DNA of 64,000 nucleotides from Atherix ibis. Its lineage: Eukaryota > Arthropoda > Insecta > Diptera > Athericidae. Of this stretch, positions 46,561 through 59,398 are shown one piece after another (within the stretch, counting starts at the first letter, position 1; each line of letters begins with the position of its first letter). A model generated the notes under the pieces. The model was not told the origin of the DNA and did not search any database. It was given only the letters and a program-made list of their open reading frames with translations. The position numbers were made by a program, and so were the translations under genes. Location: the NCBI GenBank assembly GCA_958298945.1, contig OY282609.1, positions 14,738,326-14,802,325 of the forward strand. Reading direction: 5' to 3'.

Positions 46561-47571
46561 CAAAAATAAAGAAATATTTACACTTTAATAAGTTAATAAT
46601 TATAAAAAGTTCTGGCACGATTTTTTCTGGTTAATGTGGGTGTAGGAGCACATTTCTGCTAAAACTTCGAACCTGCCCGCAATCTTCGCATAAAGTTAAC
46701 AACAAGCATTCCGAACAGAAACATGTACTCTCCGAGTATGGTCATCATTGGCTTTACTCCTGTACAACTTCGTATTCACAAAAATTTTAATTTTCATCTA
46801 AATTTTAATACCTTTCGTGCTTTCAAATTTTATTCATACTATAAGAGACTTTATACAAAACATGCCTTTTCTTAGATTAGTTTTTACATTCGTAGTAATA
46901 CATAAATTTTAGAGTTGTAATTCTAACTAACCTTATTATAGAATTTCTATAATGTCTTATTATAGAAATTATTTTTATAAAGTCTTTGAAGCAAGAGTCA
47001 GACATCATTTGGCGATTGGAATATTTTCAAATCAAAAATAGGTCAAAAGTTGAACAATTGTATTGCCCTGTTTAAAAAAAAACAATTTTTTTTGGGACAT
47101 TTTGATAATTTTTCCTTCAATTTAAAATATTCTTAACCTAACAACTCTTTTTACAATTTTTGACCTAGTTTGCATATTGTACAAAGGCCATTTCCAACAT
47201 AAATCTATTTAAAACGTGTACTCATCATTTTGTGGAAGTTTTTCAAGTTTGTAGAAATTTTTTTATTTTGACACTATGCAATATCTAATTTTTTCTGTAT
47301 GTTAATACTACAGAAAAAATTTAATACTCTTTGTGGTAGATTACGAATTTGACAAACCTTTTAATCTACTAGAAAGACTATTAAATTTTTAACCTTGAAT
47401 GTTTGTGTAATAAATTTATTCAGAAAAATATTATCTTATTCAAAAAATTAGATCAGATATTTAATAATATTGCATAGATTTTATTCTGAATTTTTTTAAG
47501 AAATAAATATTCTTTACTTCTGAAAGTATAACAAAGTGCAAATCTGTTATATGGTAAGGATTGACACTTAA
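46561..47571. other. A+T-rich non-coding
   Basis: No feature seen. Confidence 0.5.
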
Positions 47572-48085
47572 TTGCGCAGGAGATACATCCATTGGGTGCT
47601 GGAACAACAGGCTTTCGAAGCTGAGTTTTCGAACAAATTTTCTTCTTTAATGAAGCTGAAAAAAGTCGATTATTGTCATAAGAAAATTTTCCGTATATTA
47701 GACTATGAAAATCCACAAGTGACTGTGAAGAAACCATTATATCCGCGAAAAGTTTTGATACGAACGTGTCATTCCGCATTTTTTTGAACGGCGCTCTGAA
47801 GAAACCATTATATCTGTCAATTCTGTGCGCTTCAAATTGACAATTTTAATTCGAACCACATGAATTTTTAACAAAACGGCGCCACAAACCACACAATACG
47901 ATAAATTTTAGCTCCATTGTGCGAAAAGTTCGCAGGTCTAAGCCCTTAGACTTTTTTCCATGGATCTATGTAAAAAATCTTATCTACGTAGATAATCCTT
48001 AAACTTAAGAGCCTTTAAATATCAACAGTTATCCGAAATATGCATTAAAAAATACCTCAAAAGAATCGAGTCGTGAAAGAAGACT
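47572..48085 (+). pseudogene. Decayed Tc1/mariner-superfamily transposase
   Basis: Forward frames contain, in order, YENPQVTVKKPLYPRKV (the conserved ENPQ-x(6)-LHP-x-KV segment) and, about 230 bp on in another frame, SKPLDFFPWIYVKNLIYVDN, which matches the TPLDFFLWGYVK-type segment holding the last catalytic Asp. Stops and frameshifts interrupt it. A different family from the two DD34D mariners in the window. Confidence 0.6.
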
Positions 48086-50099
48086 CATGACTGAATTTGA
48101 AGTGTAAAATTTACTTTTCAAAGCTAAAATTAAATAACCCTAAAGGACGAAAAATTGAACTTAAACCTTCTTTAGAATTGCAAAAAAAATGTATTAAATT
48201 CAATTACCGGCTATTATTTTTTTCGGCCAATGACATCTGGTTTGGATCACTTAGTGGGTCCTCTTTAAAGTCATCTCAGATTTTACGGTTCAGAAATTCA
48301 GATCCGCACTCCCAGTTAAAAATATTTCAAATGCATCCCCTCTTTTCCTTGGAAAAATTTTTAGTCTAAAATGTTCTAATTTTTGAGTACAAAGGAAATT
48401 TTCTTCATTTTAGTATTCCCCATTCAATTTGTCTGTTCCGAAAAGTTTATATCAAACCTTTTTTCTGCAGTCTTTGAGAATATAATTTGATGTACCTTAT
48501 CAAGGAGGATATACTAGACTATATAAGATATATATTTGCTTACTATATCCTCTTGAGAAGTTGCAATTCTGTTCAGTTGTTCTAATGAAGAGGAGAGAAA
48601 AAATTTAACTATTTCAATAAATTTCCTTTTGTTAAACGATGCAAATATATCTAAAAACATGAACGTTAACAGTATCAAAGTTTATTTAAAAATGCAAAAA
48701 AAATTATAGCAATTTGGCTGTTGAGAGGCAAACAACAAAAAGAGTAGAACTTTCGAAAGAAAGATAAAATTAATTACGCTTTGTTTATCGACAAGAAACT
48801 ACTTGAAAGTGTTTCAAAGTACATGATCGGCATTTGGAAATTTTTCACTCACAAGTTCTTATCTTAAAGGTGTTACTGGAAGCATTTCCAAAAATGTTTT
48901 ATTTTGCATTTTGTTTTGTTGCTACAAAGTAATGAAGAAAAGTGAAATTTTACTTAAGAAACGCTCCACTAATGGTCTGATATTTTTGAAAAAATCACCT
49001 CGAACTATAAAGTATCCTTTTGTGACGGGATTGCTGCATTTCAAGAATGCGTTGAAGAAAAGTACACAATTTCCAAAATAATAATTAATCCAGTCGTGAT
49101 GGTTCTCACTGTAAGGATGCGATCCTAACGAGATGAATGAAAATTTCACTTCTTTCGAGATTATTTTCTATAATGCCAGCCGCTGACACCACCCACGCTT
49201 TCTGGTTGGGAAATCCGAGGTGAAATATTTTTCGACAACTTTTTCCACCGTTATGTGTACAATCAAAGAGTTTTACGATAAAGGATAATCCACCGCTACT
49301 CGTATATAACGGAACATCTGAAATCAGAACGCGGAATCCTTTTAATCCGTTTGCTTATATGAAAATCATCGTAATATTGCTTGCCTTATACAGTGTCCTT
49401 AATTTTTTTTTTTGTGTGAATACCATTTTGAACCTATCTCTTCGTTCGCATCTATAGATTACGAGTTTGTTTTTCAGAAAAATGCACAATTTCACTCAAA
49501 AGTATGAACTTTTTAAATACAAAAATATTAGCGTATTGAAATTGTGCACTTTAAACAAATTGTCTATAAGAGCATAAACAGATTCGGGGAAGGAATAAGC
49601 AATCCTTGAGGGAAGCAGGCATCATATTTCTAAAAATTCCCTTACAATATATTATAAACCTACAACAAACCTACAATTTCATCCTTGGATAAATCAATTA
49701 ATCAACGAGCTTTTAGCTTATTCGTTTTTTTTTATTATCATTTCTTATTTGGGTTTTTCTTGAAATTTAAAAAAAAATAAACAAAATTTTTAAAAATTAT
49801 TTTTTTCTATAATTATTTTTTTTAATTAAAAATTTTTTTTAAATGAAAGTAATGAATTCAAATTAGAATAAGACCTAAAATTTTAATTTGTATAGGGTAG
49901 TGAGTGAAAAGAAAGAACTTAAAAGCAAACAAAACAAAAATTCCGAAATGAAAAAACTTCGCGCGTAATCAAGAAGTGATCAAGAACCTAAAGAATCTCT
50001 AAATTTGGACTATACCGATTAGCGGGGATAAAATTTTGATGAATTTAAAAATATTGTGTTTTATTCCTTAAATAGGATCAAGTATTCTAGATTTGGACT
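48086..50099. other. Non-coding
   Basis: A+T-rich, with a small inverted repeat (GCACAATTTCA near 49485, TGAAATTGTGC near 49537). No gene supported. Confidence 0.4.
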
Positions 50100-50493
50100 A
50101 CACCTTGTTGTTCAGTCCAGTCGTGTTTGAAAAATCGACAGGGCGGGCGTGTTTTGAATTTCGTATTGATTTCTTAGTAATTATATCGGCGGTAATAAAG
50201 TGAAGAAAAAATTATTTGAAAAACAATATATAAGCACAATTTGAAGTGAAAGTGTTTCTACTGAATGCTGGGAAAGGGGAAAAATGAGAAAAAACAGTGA
50301 ATAGTTTATAAATAGAACATTCGAAATATTACGTGTTAAATTTCCCATTAGCAGAGGCTGCATAGCTTTTGCGAAATTTTGTTGGTGGGTTGGTGAGGAC
50401 TGAGTACGCTGACTGGACTTTGTGCGTACAGTTGCCACGAGTCAAGCGGTTACCACGTGAGAGGTTATCACAGGGCCCACTTGTGACCGAAAA

Positions 50494-50553
50494 TCGCTGA
50501 CGAGCAACTTTACTCGCCGACGAGCGACTATACACGCCGACGAGCGACGATTT
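50494..50553. repeat. 20-bp tandem repeat, three units
   Basis: CGCYGACGAGCRACTWTACT-like units at 50494, 50514 and 50534, G+C-rich. Confidence 0.85.
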
Positions 50554-53500
50554 TTTGTTTTTAGCGTATATATTTGGTACATCTTCTAAATGAAGATGGA
50601 GAAGAAGAAACGTCCATCGTAGAAGAAGGGACGTCTTCTTCTCGATGTCGCTGAGGCGGAGTTGTTCCCTAGTGACGCGGTATTGGCGGTCGGTAAGGCG
50701 GAGGTGAAGTGGTGTCGGATGGTGCACAGAAGCGGCGCAAGAATGCCTACCTCAAAGGCAGGCTGGAGAACTTGGCGACGGTTACTCCGTTCCCATGTAT
50801 TGCTGCTGCTGCTACTGCCAGTCACAACGCTCACCCGATCCGCGGTGGTGATCCCTACTTATTATTATTTCAGTCAAGTTATTATTTAATTAGAAATATT
50901 CTGTTATTGATTAAGTAACATAAGAAGCACAATTGTTCAAATGTTTATTTTTCTTACCGTTTTTATTAGCAAAATCTTGCGCTTAAGTAATTTTTAAAAA
51001 GTATTTTTAAAGCTTGTTTTCGTATTTGCCTATTTTTTCCGGGACTCAAAAGTTTTTATAAATATTTAATGTAAACAACTTTTAACAGATATTCTAATTT
51101 ATTACATATTTTTTCAATACATTTTATCTTATAAATTCAAAAATGAAAATTGCATTTTTATTAAAATTTTCTATTTGAAATTTAATTTAAAGGACAACAG
51201 AACTTATTGTAAACTCTAAATATTTTATGAAAAAAAAAGTTTGTTTTTCGGTAGTAAATACTTCTTCTTAAGTAAACGTTTTTTATGGATGGTATCTTTC
51301 TCTTTACAAAAAAATTTTACGAGAATTTTCGTTGCATTTTCTTAATTCCGTCATGCAATTATTTTTTAAAAATTTTAATATTAAATAAAGAAATGAAACC
51401 AATTTTTGCTTTTTTTGACTTTACTTAACAGTATGTGGTCGATTTTTTTTGTAATTTTTCATGGGGCGCTTGGGCCTGGAAATTTTAATTTACACTTTTA
51501 TTCGGTCCAATTATTGTTCATTTTTATTTGTATTATGAATTTTATATTTTTCAATTTTTTTATGTTTAAAAGAAAATTTAGTCCCAATGGAGGAGCTTTT
51601 TTAAGCAGGTTTTTCTTTGAAATTTTCTAATTTAATGATGGAACTAAAAGTTAATTAATTAATAAATTAATAAAAATTGAAATTGAACCAAAGAAAAATA
51701 AATAATAATGCGCTTAGTTTTCAAAAAGTTAGGTGAATATTTATCCTATTTGACATTCTCAATAAAAGTAAAATTAATAACGTCCAAATTGTTTGAATGG
51801 TAACACTTTCAATTGAATTATTCGTCAACTTTCGCAAAACTATTGGAATAAATCACTTAATTCGATAATCGTCCAAACAACTCGTCCCCTGCAAGGTAGT
51901 AAATCGAGAGTTTTCTTTTTTTTACTTTTGAATCCTATTTCAAAAACCATTCCAAATATAAATTACTACAAAAACAAACATTATTTTCTTAAAGACACCA
52001 GGAGGACCGTTTCGACACTGCACGATTTCTGAAGAAGGGAATATTTTGGATAACTTCTCGTAAAGTCCAACAATTCCGATAATATATGTAAAAGGATTGC
52101 TCAGAAAAGAACTAAAAATCAAATATCCCAACAAAAAAAAAATGTGAACAGTAAAGCTCTAAATTCACACTAAAAGCCAGTCAATAAATATTCTGATGTC
52201 CTTTTTACCATTGCCAATGGGGCTAGCCCGTTTCGGTTTGCCTACGAAAAAGAAAATACCAATACAAAAGGCGGCAAAGTAAAATGAAAAAAATTGCCCC
52301 CAAAACTGGCATAACTCTTGCCAGATGTTACCTTATTTGAGGCTATCAAAACTAAGTTTAAACTTCCTTTAAGGACTTCACTAAACTTTGAATTATTCTT
52401 GGAAATTTTTACTTGCTCTTACCAGTTAGTGTCACTTTGGCTTTGCCATTCCACAAGGACACGACCATTCACAATAGTGTTAAGTCTTCATTGAATATTT
52501 TTTTTCTTGTTCATGTTCTTTTTTCCAATTTTTTTTGCTGTATAAGTTATGAACAAAGGCGATTACCAAAAAAAAGAATAGAAAATTGAACCATTTTACG
52601 ATCATTTACATCTTAAATGTCTTATCCTCTTTTTTAATTCTGCTTTTTGTTTTTAAAAAAATTTTTTGTCTTCAATTTGTTTAAATATTATTAAGGAAAT
52701 AATTTTTAAATGTACCCATCTTGAGGCGTTTTTTACGTTTCTTTTTTGCTAGTTTTATATTAAATGAAAGGAAAAAGAAAAAGTTATCAGTTTTTGAAAC
52801 TTTTTCATATCCTATAAAAGATATTTTGATATTTTGATCACACAATTTTGAAAAGAAGTCAAATGCAAATTTTTTGAAGAACAAACTTTTTTTATGTAAA
52901 TTGTTTTAATAAATTATTTTTGAAGTCTGTGATTATAAAAGTATGCAAAAATTTAAAATTTCGGAAATAAATAAAAAAGTGGTTTTTAAACCATCAACAA
53001 ATTAAATCTGTTTCTCTTCTCAGGAAAATTCTTTCCAAAAAAAAGTACGCACCGAACTTTTTAGTACATTTACAAATGCAGGTTTCATAAAAAATCTTAA
53101 AAGCCTAAAAGTTTCTCTATAAATTTAATTATTTATTATAATTAGGACCTTTTTGACTTGAAAACATTGCATTTCATTTTGATTAAAGAAAGAAAGAAAA
53201 TCCGCTGAAGCAAATGCAAGAACGCATATTATTCGGAAATTTCCCATACAGAGGATTTAAACGTAAAATAAATTTTGTAATACAAGATCCGCAAAAATTT
53301 AGTGCTTTTAAGGTTGGGCTCTTTGCGATGGTGTCCAACGCCTCACAATTATTCAGACAATTTTCGTCTTAGAACGTTTCGCATTTTTTGGAAATTTTTT
53401 CATAAATTTTAAATTTTTTCTTTTGTTTGTAAATGTTTTTTTTTATTAACAGTTTCGTAGATATTTTTGACCAAAAACCTTTCATAATAATTTATATTAA

Positions 53501-53698
53501 AATTTTATATAAAAAAAAAGGTAAATTTCTTTATTAAAAGAAATATATTTGATGATATTAAGGACATGTATTTTAAAGATACCTACATATATTTTTTTAC
53601 CATTTCGATTTTTTTTAATTAGCTTAATTAAATTATTGAAAATATTTGTTAATTTCCTTGAAATATTATTTTCTTTCACCAACATAAAAATATACATA

Positions 53699-53796
53699 GT
53701 TCATGCATAAAAATAATTATAAATTTATTAATATATTTTCTAAATGTTCATTTAGAAAATATATTAATAAATTTATAATTATTTTTATGCATGAAC
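53699..53796. repeat. Perfect 47-bp palindrome with 4-nt loop
   Basis: 53699-53745 and 53750-53796 are exact reverse complements. The loop is GTTC. A+T-rich. Confidence 0.95.
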
Positions 53797-54099
53797 ATAA
53801 AAAACTTTTTGCAACTAATTTCAATTTTTTGTAAATTTAAAAAAAAATATTCAATTTAGCCATTTGAAAATTTTATTAGATGTAAATGTTATTTTTTTAT
53901 AAAATTTTAGAATTGCTTTGAATGTAGTTGTACTTTTTTTTCTATTTACTTTAAACTGCAACCATTCTAAATTTAAAATTATATGCTATAGAAAAATATT
54001 GATTAAATTTGCTATAATATCCTTTTTTTAATTATTTCCCTTCGTCTGCACTCATTAGAAGCTAAAAAATATACCTTAAAAATTCGCTTGGTACTGTAT

Positions 54100-54535
54100 G
54101 GAAAGTGGAAGTTTTCAATGAGAAAACTTCCACTTCAAATTTTCAAATGTAAATAAGCCCATTTGGGGACCGTGATAATATGTTTCAATTCAAAATGGAA
54201 TTGGGGACGTGGCTTCAGCTTTAACTCTAGACTAGGTCAGACAGTCGGACTTATTATTTCTTTAACAATTTTCACTAAAATAGGAAAATATTCAATTTAA
54301 AATTTTAAAAGTAAACAAACCTATTTGGTGGTGCTGGAAATTTTTTTCAATACAAAATAAGAGAGTTGGCGCTTGGTTTCACCTTCAATTTGAGACTAAC
54401 CGCATTTATTTTTTTACCACCTGCTCATAATTCCAATTTGACAATTTTCACTTCAATGAGAAAATTTTCAGTTCAAAGTTTTAAAAGTAAACAAACCCAT
54501 TTGGTTATAGCCAAATGGGTTTGTTTACTTTTAAA
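54100..54535. repeat. About 170-bp tandem repeat ending in a hairpin
   Basis: Three units share 'ttttaaaagtaaacaaacc' followed by CATTTGG, near 54140, 54305 and 54480. The last is followed by a perfect inverted copy (54511-54535), giving 25-bp arms around TTATAG. A shorter hairpin lies at 54110-54137 (GTGGAAGTTTTC with GAAAACTTCCAC). Confidence 0.75.
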
Positions 54536-55474
54536 TTTTCAAATAGATATTAGGCCCAATTTTTTTTTTTTTTTTATAGTTTATTTATTTATTATTCAGT
54601 AATAGTGGTGGTGGTGTTCATATGAAACTTACAACTAAAGAACCACTGTAGATTTTTATTTTTCTTAACCTACTGATTCACGATGGAATATTCTAGGTTA
54701 CTTAAGCTATTATATTATTACAAGGTTTTTCCTAAGTCCATTAATATATTGAAATTTAAGTTTCTTTAATTATCTATTATATTTTTTTTAACATATTTTA
54801 CTAAAAATTTAAAAAAAACGTAGTCCATTTATTATTGTTTTTATATTGTTACTTAGACTAAAAGAAAGAATTTACACCTAATTTACAACTACCCATACCC
54901 AAAACTTATAACTAATCCATAACCCTAGTGATATTTTGGTTAACCTTCGTCGATCCACCAGCATCGCGTTTTTGTTTTCTTTTTGTCTCTTGTCGATATT
55001 TCTGTGTTATCGTATATTGTAGAGTATTTATGTTTCTGCTGTTTCCAATATTCCTTGGAATTTTTTTGTCTGATGCTCTGCGTTTGGTGTGGAATAAAAT
55101 TGGGATCTTATTTGCGTCTTGGATATATGCGTGTTTATCCAAAAAGATGAAAGCTTCAGGGGGTATGAAACCTGTGTCCATGCTATATTGAATGTACTGA
55201 TCATCTGGATATATTGCATGTCCTATTAAGCTATTGTTTTCAGCAAGTTGCGCTCTGTTAAAATGTTTCCTGCAAAGAGAGATTATATGGTTATCTATCC
55301 TAATTATGTTTGCCCAGTTATAAATCGTTTTATTAGAGATATAGTATTTGTAGTTTGTGTTTGGCTTTCGGTATTTTCCAAGGCATGCTCGAAGACATTT
55401 CCTTTCGTAAATTCTAAATTTCTCCATTAGTGACGCGCTTACGTTGTACCAAATTTGGCAACCGTAACATAGTA

Positions 55475-56733
55475 CGTGGGCTACTATATATATTTCTGGC
55501 CTAATAATGAAAATGCGAATATTTATCAACGAAAAAGGTTTTATTGTTTTTCAAAATATTCTCCATCAAGATTTATACACTTTTGCATGCGCTCAAACCA
55601 ATTTTCGAAGCACTTTTTCCACTCCGATTGAGACACCTCCAAAACATGGTTTTTGAATGCTTCAACAGCATCTTCTGGCGACGAAAATTAAAAAGAAGTC
55701 ATTGGGTGCCAAGTCAGGGCTGTACGGAGGATGACCCATCAATTCGACGTTTTGTCCGGTCAAAAAGGCGCTGGTTTGAGCCGATGTGTGAGAGCTCGCA
55801 TTGTCATGGTGCACAATGATTCGACTTCTCTTGTTCGTTTTTCGAATTTCTCCGAAGACTTCAGGCAAACAAATGGTGGTGTACCACTCAGAATTGACCG
55901 TCCTACGTTGCACAAGCGGAACAGTCGCCACATGACCAGTTTTGCCAAAGAAACAAGCGACCATTTGCTTCGAAGTGCTTCTTCCACGAACAACTTTCGT
56001 TGGATTTGACTCGTCTTGGAAGACCCACACGGTCGATTGCTGTTTTGTTTCGGGCTCATACGCATAGATCCATGATTCGTCACCTGTGACGATCTTATAA
56101 ACGTCTTTTGAAGCACCGCGATCGTATTTTTTCAGCATTTCTTTACACCAATCCACACGAGCCTTTTTTTGAGCGATTGTCAAATTGTGCGGGATCCAAC
56201 GAGAACAAACCTTTTTTACGGCCAGGTGTTCATGCAATATCGAATGTATGCTGGTGGGAGAAATGCCTAGGCATGCCTCTATCTCACGGTATGTCACATG
56301 ACGGTCTTGCATTATCAGTTCACGTACGGCATCGATGTTTTCTGGAACAACGGCTGTTTTTGGACGACCTTCACGGAATTCGTCTTTGAGCGAGCGTCGG
56401 CCACGATTGAATTCGTTGTACCAGTTTTTCACAGTGCTATAGGATGGTGCTTCATAGCCATACAAAGATTTAAGTTCATCGATGCACTCTTGTCGTGATA
56501 ATCCACGTCGAAAGTTGTGAAAAATGATCGCACGAAAATGTTCACGAGTTAATTCCATTTTTTTGCCAAATTGATTTTTTCAAGTCACTGTAAACAACAC
56601 AAATGATAGTCGTACGTCAAAACGTTCTGAGTACGTTTATGCTAAAAAATGTCAAACTTTCCAATGGAAATGTCAGATCGCACCTGGCAACACTTAGTGT
56701 TGCCTAGGCCAGAAATATATATAGTAGCCTACG
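55475..56733 (-). mobile_element. Mariner element 2, internally deleted, nested in LINE A
   Basis: 1259 bp between TA duplications at 55473-55474 and 56734-56735. Inverted ends of about 30 bp share GGCTACTATATATATTTCTG. Removing the element and one TA restores the LINE reading I-R-P-I-L-C-Y-G-C, which corresponds to I-R-P-T-L-T-Y-G-C in LINE B, so the boundaries are exact. Confidence 0.95.
55541..56558 (-). pseudogene. Mariner transposase 2 (DD34D) with C-terminal deletion
   Basis: Starts with ATG at 56558 and is open for 298 codons. The triad is present: VTGDESWIYAY, VHHDNASSH and YSPDLAPNDF, with 34 residues between the last two Asp. Directly after APNDFFL the frame is lost. The family's next segment (about 12 residues) is missing and the coding sequence resumes in another frame (EDAVEAFKNHVLE, then ENWFERMQKCINLDGEYFE) to a TAA at 55541. 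So a small deletion plus frameshift removes the last 50 residues. The sequence differs greatly from mariner 1 and belongs to another mariner subfamily. Confidence 0.9.
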
Positions 56734-59398
56734 TATTGGTCTGATTATAACCTGATAAGCGATAATTTTGACTCTGGAAGAAATGAGTCTTGAATAAAAC
56801 TCTGTTGGCGATCCTAAACGCTTTATTTGCTTTTTCAAGAGCTTTTTTAATGTGGTCGGTAAAGTTTAAGTTGTTTTTGAACCATATGCCTAAGTAACGA
56901 GCACAGGACTTGTTATTGCAAGTTTCGCCATTATCTGCTCTAATGCAAAATTGCTTCCAATTTTGCCGAACCGAGGTATGACACGACTCAATTTTATTTC
57001 GAAATAATATCGACTCACACTTACTATAGTTAATTCTTAAGCGCCAAGAGTTAACGAAGTCCTGTGTGATTTTGAACATGTTTTGCAGATTAGCTTGTAT
57101 ATTAGTTAGTTTGCGGTCAGCAGTGTACAATGTTATATCGTCTGCAAAAGCTAATGTAAATGTCTTACCTGGCAGGTTGTTCAGTTTCTTTAATAAGTCG
57201 TTTATGTAGATAATGAATAGCGTTGGTGATGTTACAGTTCCTTGTTGTAAACCATTGTTAATGCTGTATTTTTTGCTTTGTCCAGCTCCATTTATTTCAA
57301 CTGTGAATGTTTTGTTGGAAATCATATTAGAAACTGTTTTTATTAAGCACGGTTGGAAGTTATTTTTTATCAGTTTAAAGATTAAAGCTTCAGTCCATAC
57401 TGAGGTAAAAGCATCGGATAAATCGACTAATAGTGCCCCGACACATTCTTTATTATTTATGTACCAGCATATATCCGACATGAGTTTGTTAGCTGAATGA
57501 ATTGTAGAGTGGCCCATTCTGAATCGAAATTGATTTTCTACTAAAATATTGTTGTTGTTTACTGAGTGTACAATAGAGTCCTGTATGATTTTCTCGAAAA
57601 TTTTACTGATGCTAGGCGTAAGACTGATGGGTCTGAAGTTGTTCGGGTCAGATGAATCTTTCCCCGGCTTTTTGATAGCTATTACTTTCGCTTCTTTCCA
57701 GCACGATGGAAAGTAATAATTGTTGAGAGCGTTGTTAAATATTGTGACGTAATTGAGGATAACTATATCAGTCAAATGCTTGAGGATGATATTTGGGATG
57801 TTGTCAGGACCTGACGATGTTTTGCTCTTAAGATTTCTAAAACAATATATTGCTTTGTCGGAGGTGGTGAAGTAATTATCTGTTTGGTGTTCTTCAATAT
57901 TATTCGCAATTAATTTATTTGAAAAATTTCTCACATTAAGAGAAATATGTTGTTGTTCAAACTGCCTCACTGTTTCTCGTATTTCGGTGTTGAGTAATTC
58001 GTTTGCACTAGCATGTAATGTGTGTTTAGTTTGGAACGTGAGACCTAAAATATTGCTCATATGGTTATAATTGTCCATGATAAAGTTATTTTCTTCGTCT
58101 TTTTGTAGTTCATCAGTGTTGATTCCTGCATCGGTCAATAGGTTTATTTGCTTTATGTTAATTTTTAGTGGCTTGTTTATGGTGGTGTCTTTTTTTCTAA
58201 ATATTTTGTTTAGTGTAGGAAACATATCGGTGTTGGAAGGTGAAATGTTTTTTAATTTATTTTCCCAGTGTTTGCTCGCTATTAATCTGTAGTTTTGCTT
58301 AATTAATGAATCTAAGTTTGATATAAAAGCCTTAATCCTTAGGAGGTTGGGGTCGTCATTTCTGCAGTTGGACCTATACATTTTGTGAAGGTCGCGAATC
58401 AAAGCTTTTTTTGTTTTTTGCAGTTTTAAAATTAGGGTCGGATTAAACTTATCTAGATGATTGTGGATTTTGAGTTTAGGTACCGTTTTTTTGATAGTGT
58501 CCTTGATTATTTGGTCTAGCGTGTTGATACAATTGTTGATTTCTTCATTGTTAAGATTTCTATTATTTGGAACATAGCCTGTGTCTACTCCTGTATGCTC
58601 CAGATATTTTTTATGTAATTCTTTTTGAAACTTTCGCCAGTTTGTTCGTTTGAAATCGAGGCGATCTTTAATATGTTGCGTGTTGAGTATGTTATCGTTA
58701 TCGGATTCGGTGCTTATGTTAAATAGTAATGCACGATGGTCGCTATCATAAGTAAGCGTTCTGAGTAGAGAGGTTGATCTATCGGCATCGAAGGTTACTC
58801 TTTTGTCAGCTATGCAAATATCTAAGTAAGAGCCGCATCTGGGGTAGGTTTATATTTTATATTGTTATTTTGTAACCAAGTGTTTACAAAGTTTCCCCTG
58901 GTGTTGTTGCTTTTATTATTCCATGTTGTGTGTTTGGCATTTATATCACCAGCCATGATGTATTTGATGTTACATTTATCGAGCTGTAAATCTTTGAAGA
59001 GTATTTCGAATTCTTCGGCAAATTCGTTATTGTGGCTATCAGGAGCATAGGCCGAAACTATGATGAGCTTTTCTCCGTTTGATATGTTTAAGGAAATTGT
59101 TGTTGTTTCAAGGCAGTTGAAAGTTTTTAGTCTCGGCAGATTTATTTCTTTGTAACTCATTTTTTTGTTTATTAGTATTGCCGTACCTCCTCCTAGAGTT
59201 GAATTTGGTCTGTCCGTTCTAATTATGTTAAAATTTCCAATTTTCAATTTTCTATTTAAATTAAGTTTAGTTTCGGATAAAAGTACTAGATCTGGGTTAT
59301 GTTTGTCTAAAAATGTTTTCAGGAAGTGTTGTTTATGTAGCGCTACGATTGAATTGACGTTTATTGTTATGATTTTTAGGTTATGATAGTGGTGATTG

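Larger units (their letters stand above)
50100..54559 (+). repeat. Interspersed repeat, copy 2 (left part)
   Basis: 50740-52395 aligns to 170-2070 of the window. 54510-54559 aligns to about 2090-2130, and the copy resumes at 61173 beyond LINE A. 52395-54510 has no counterpart in copy 1. The start near 50100 includes TTCAGTCCAGTCGTG, which could be a transcription start, and a G+C-rich leader. No transposase or polymerase frame was found. Confidence 0.75.

Noticed and set aside
50329..50727. 132-codon minus-strand frame
   Set aside because: It starts at GTG, overlaps a 20-bp tandem repeat and the repeat leader, and is not conserved in copy 1.
50100..54559. LTR retrotransposon interpretation of the large repeat
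   Set aside because: No paired LTRs, primer-binding site or pol motifs could be found.
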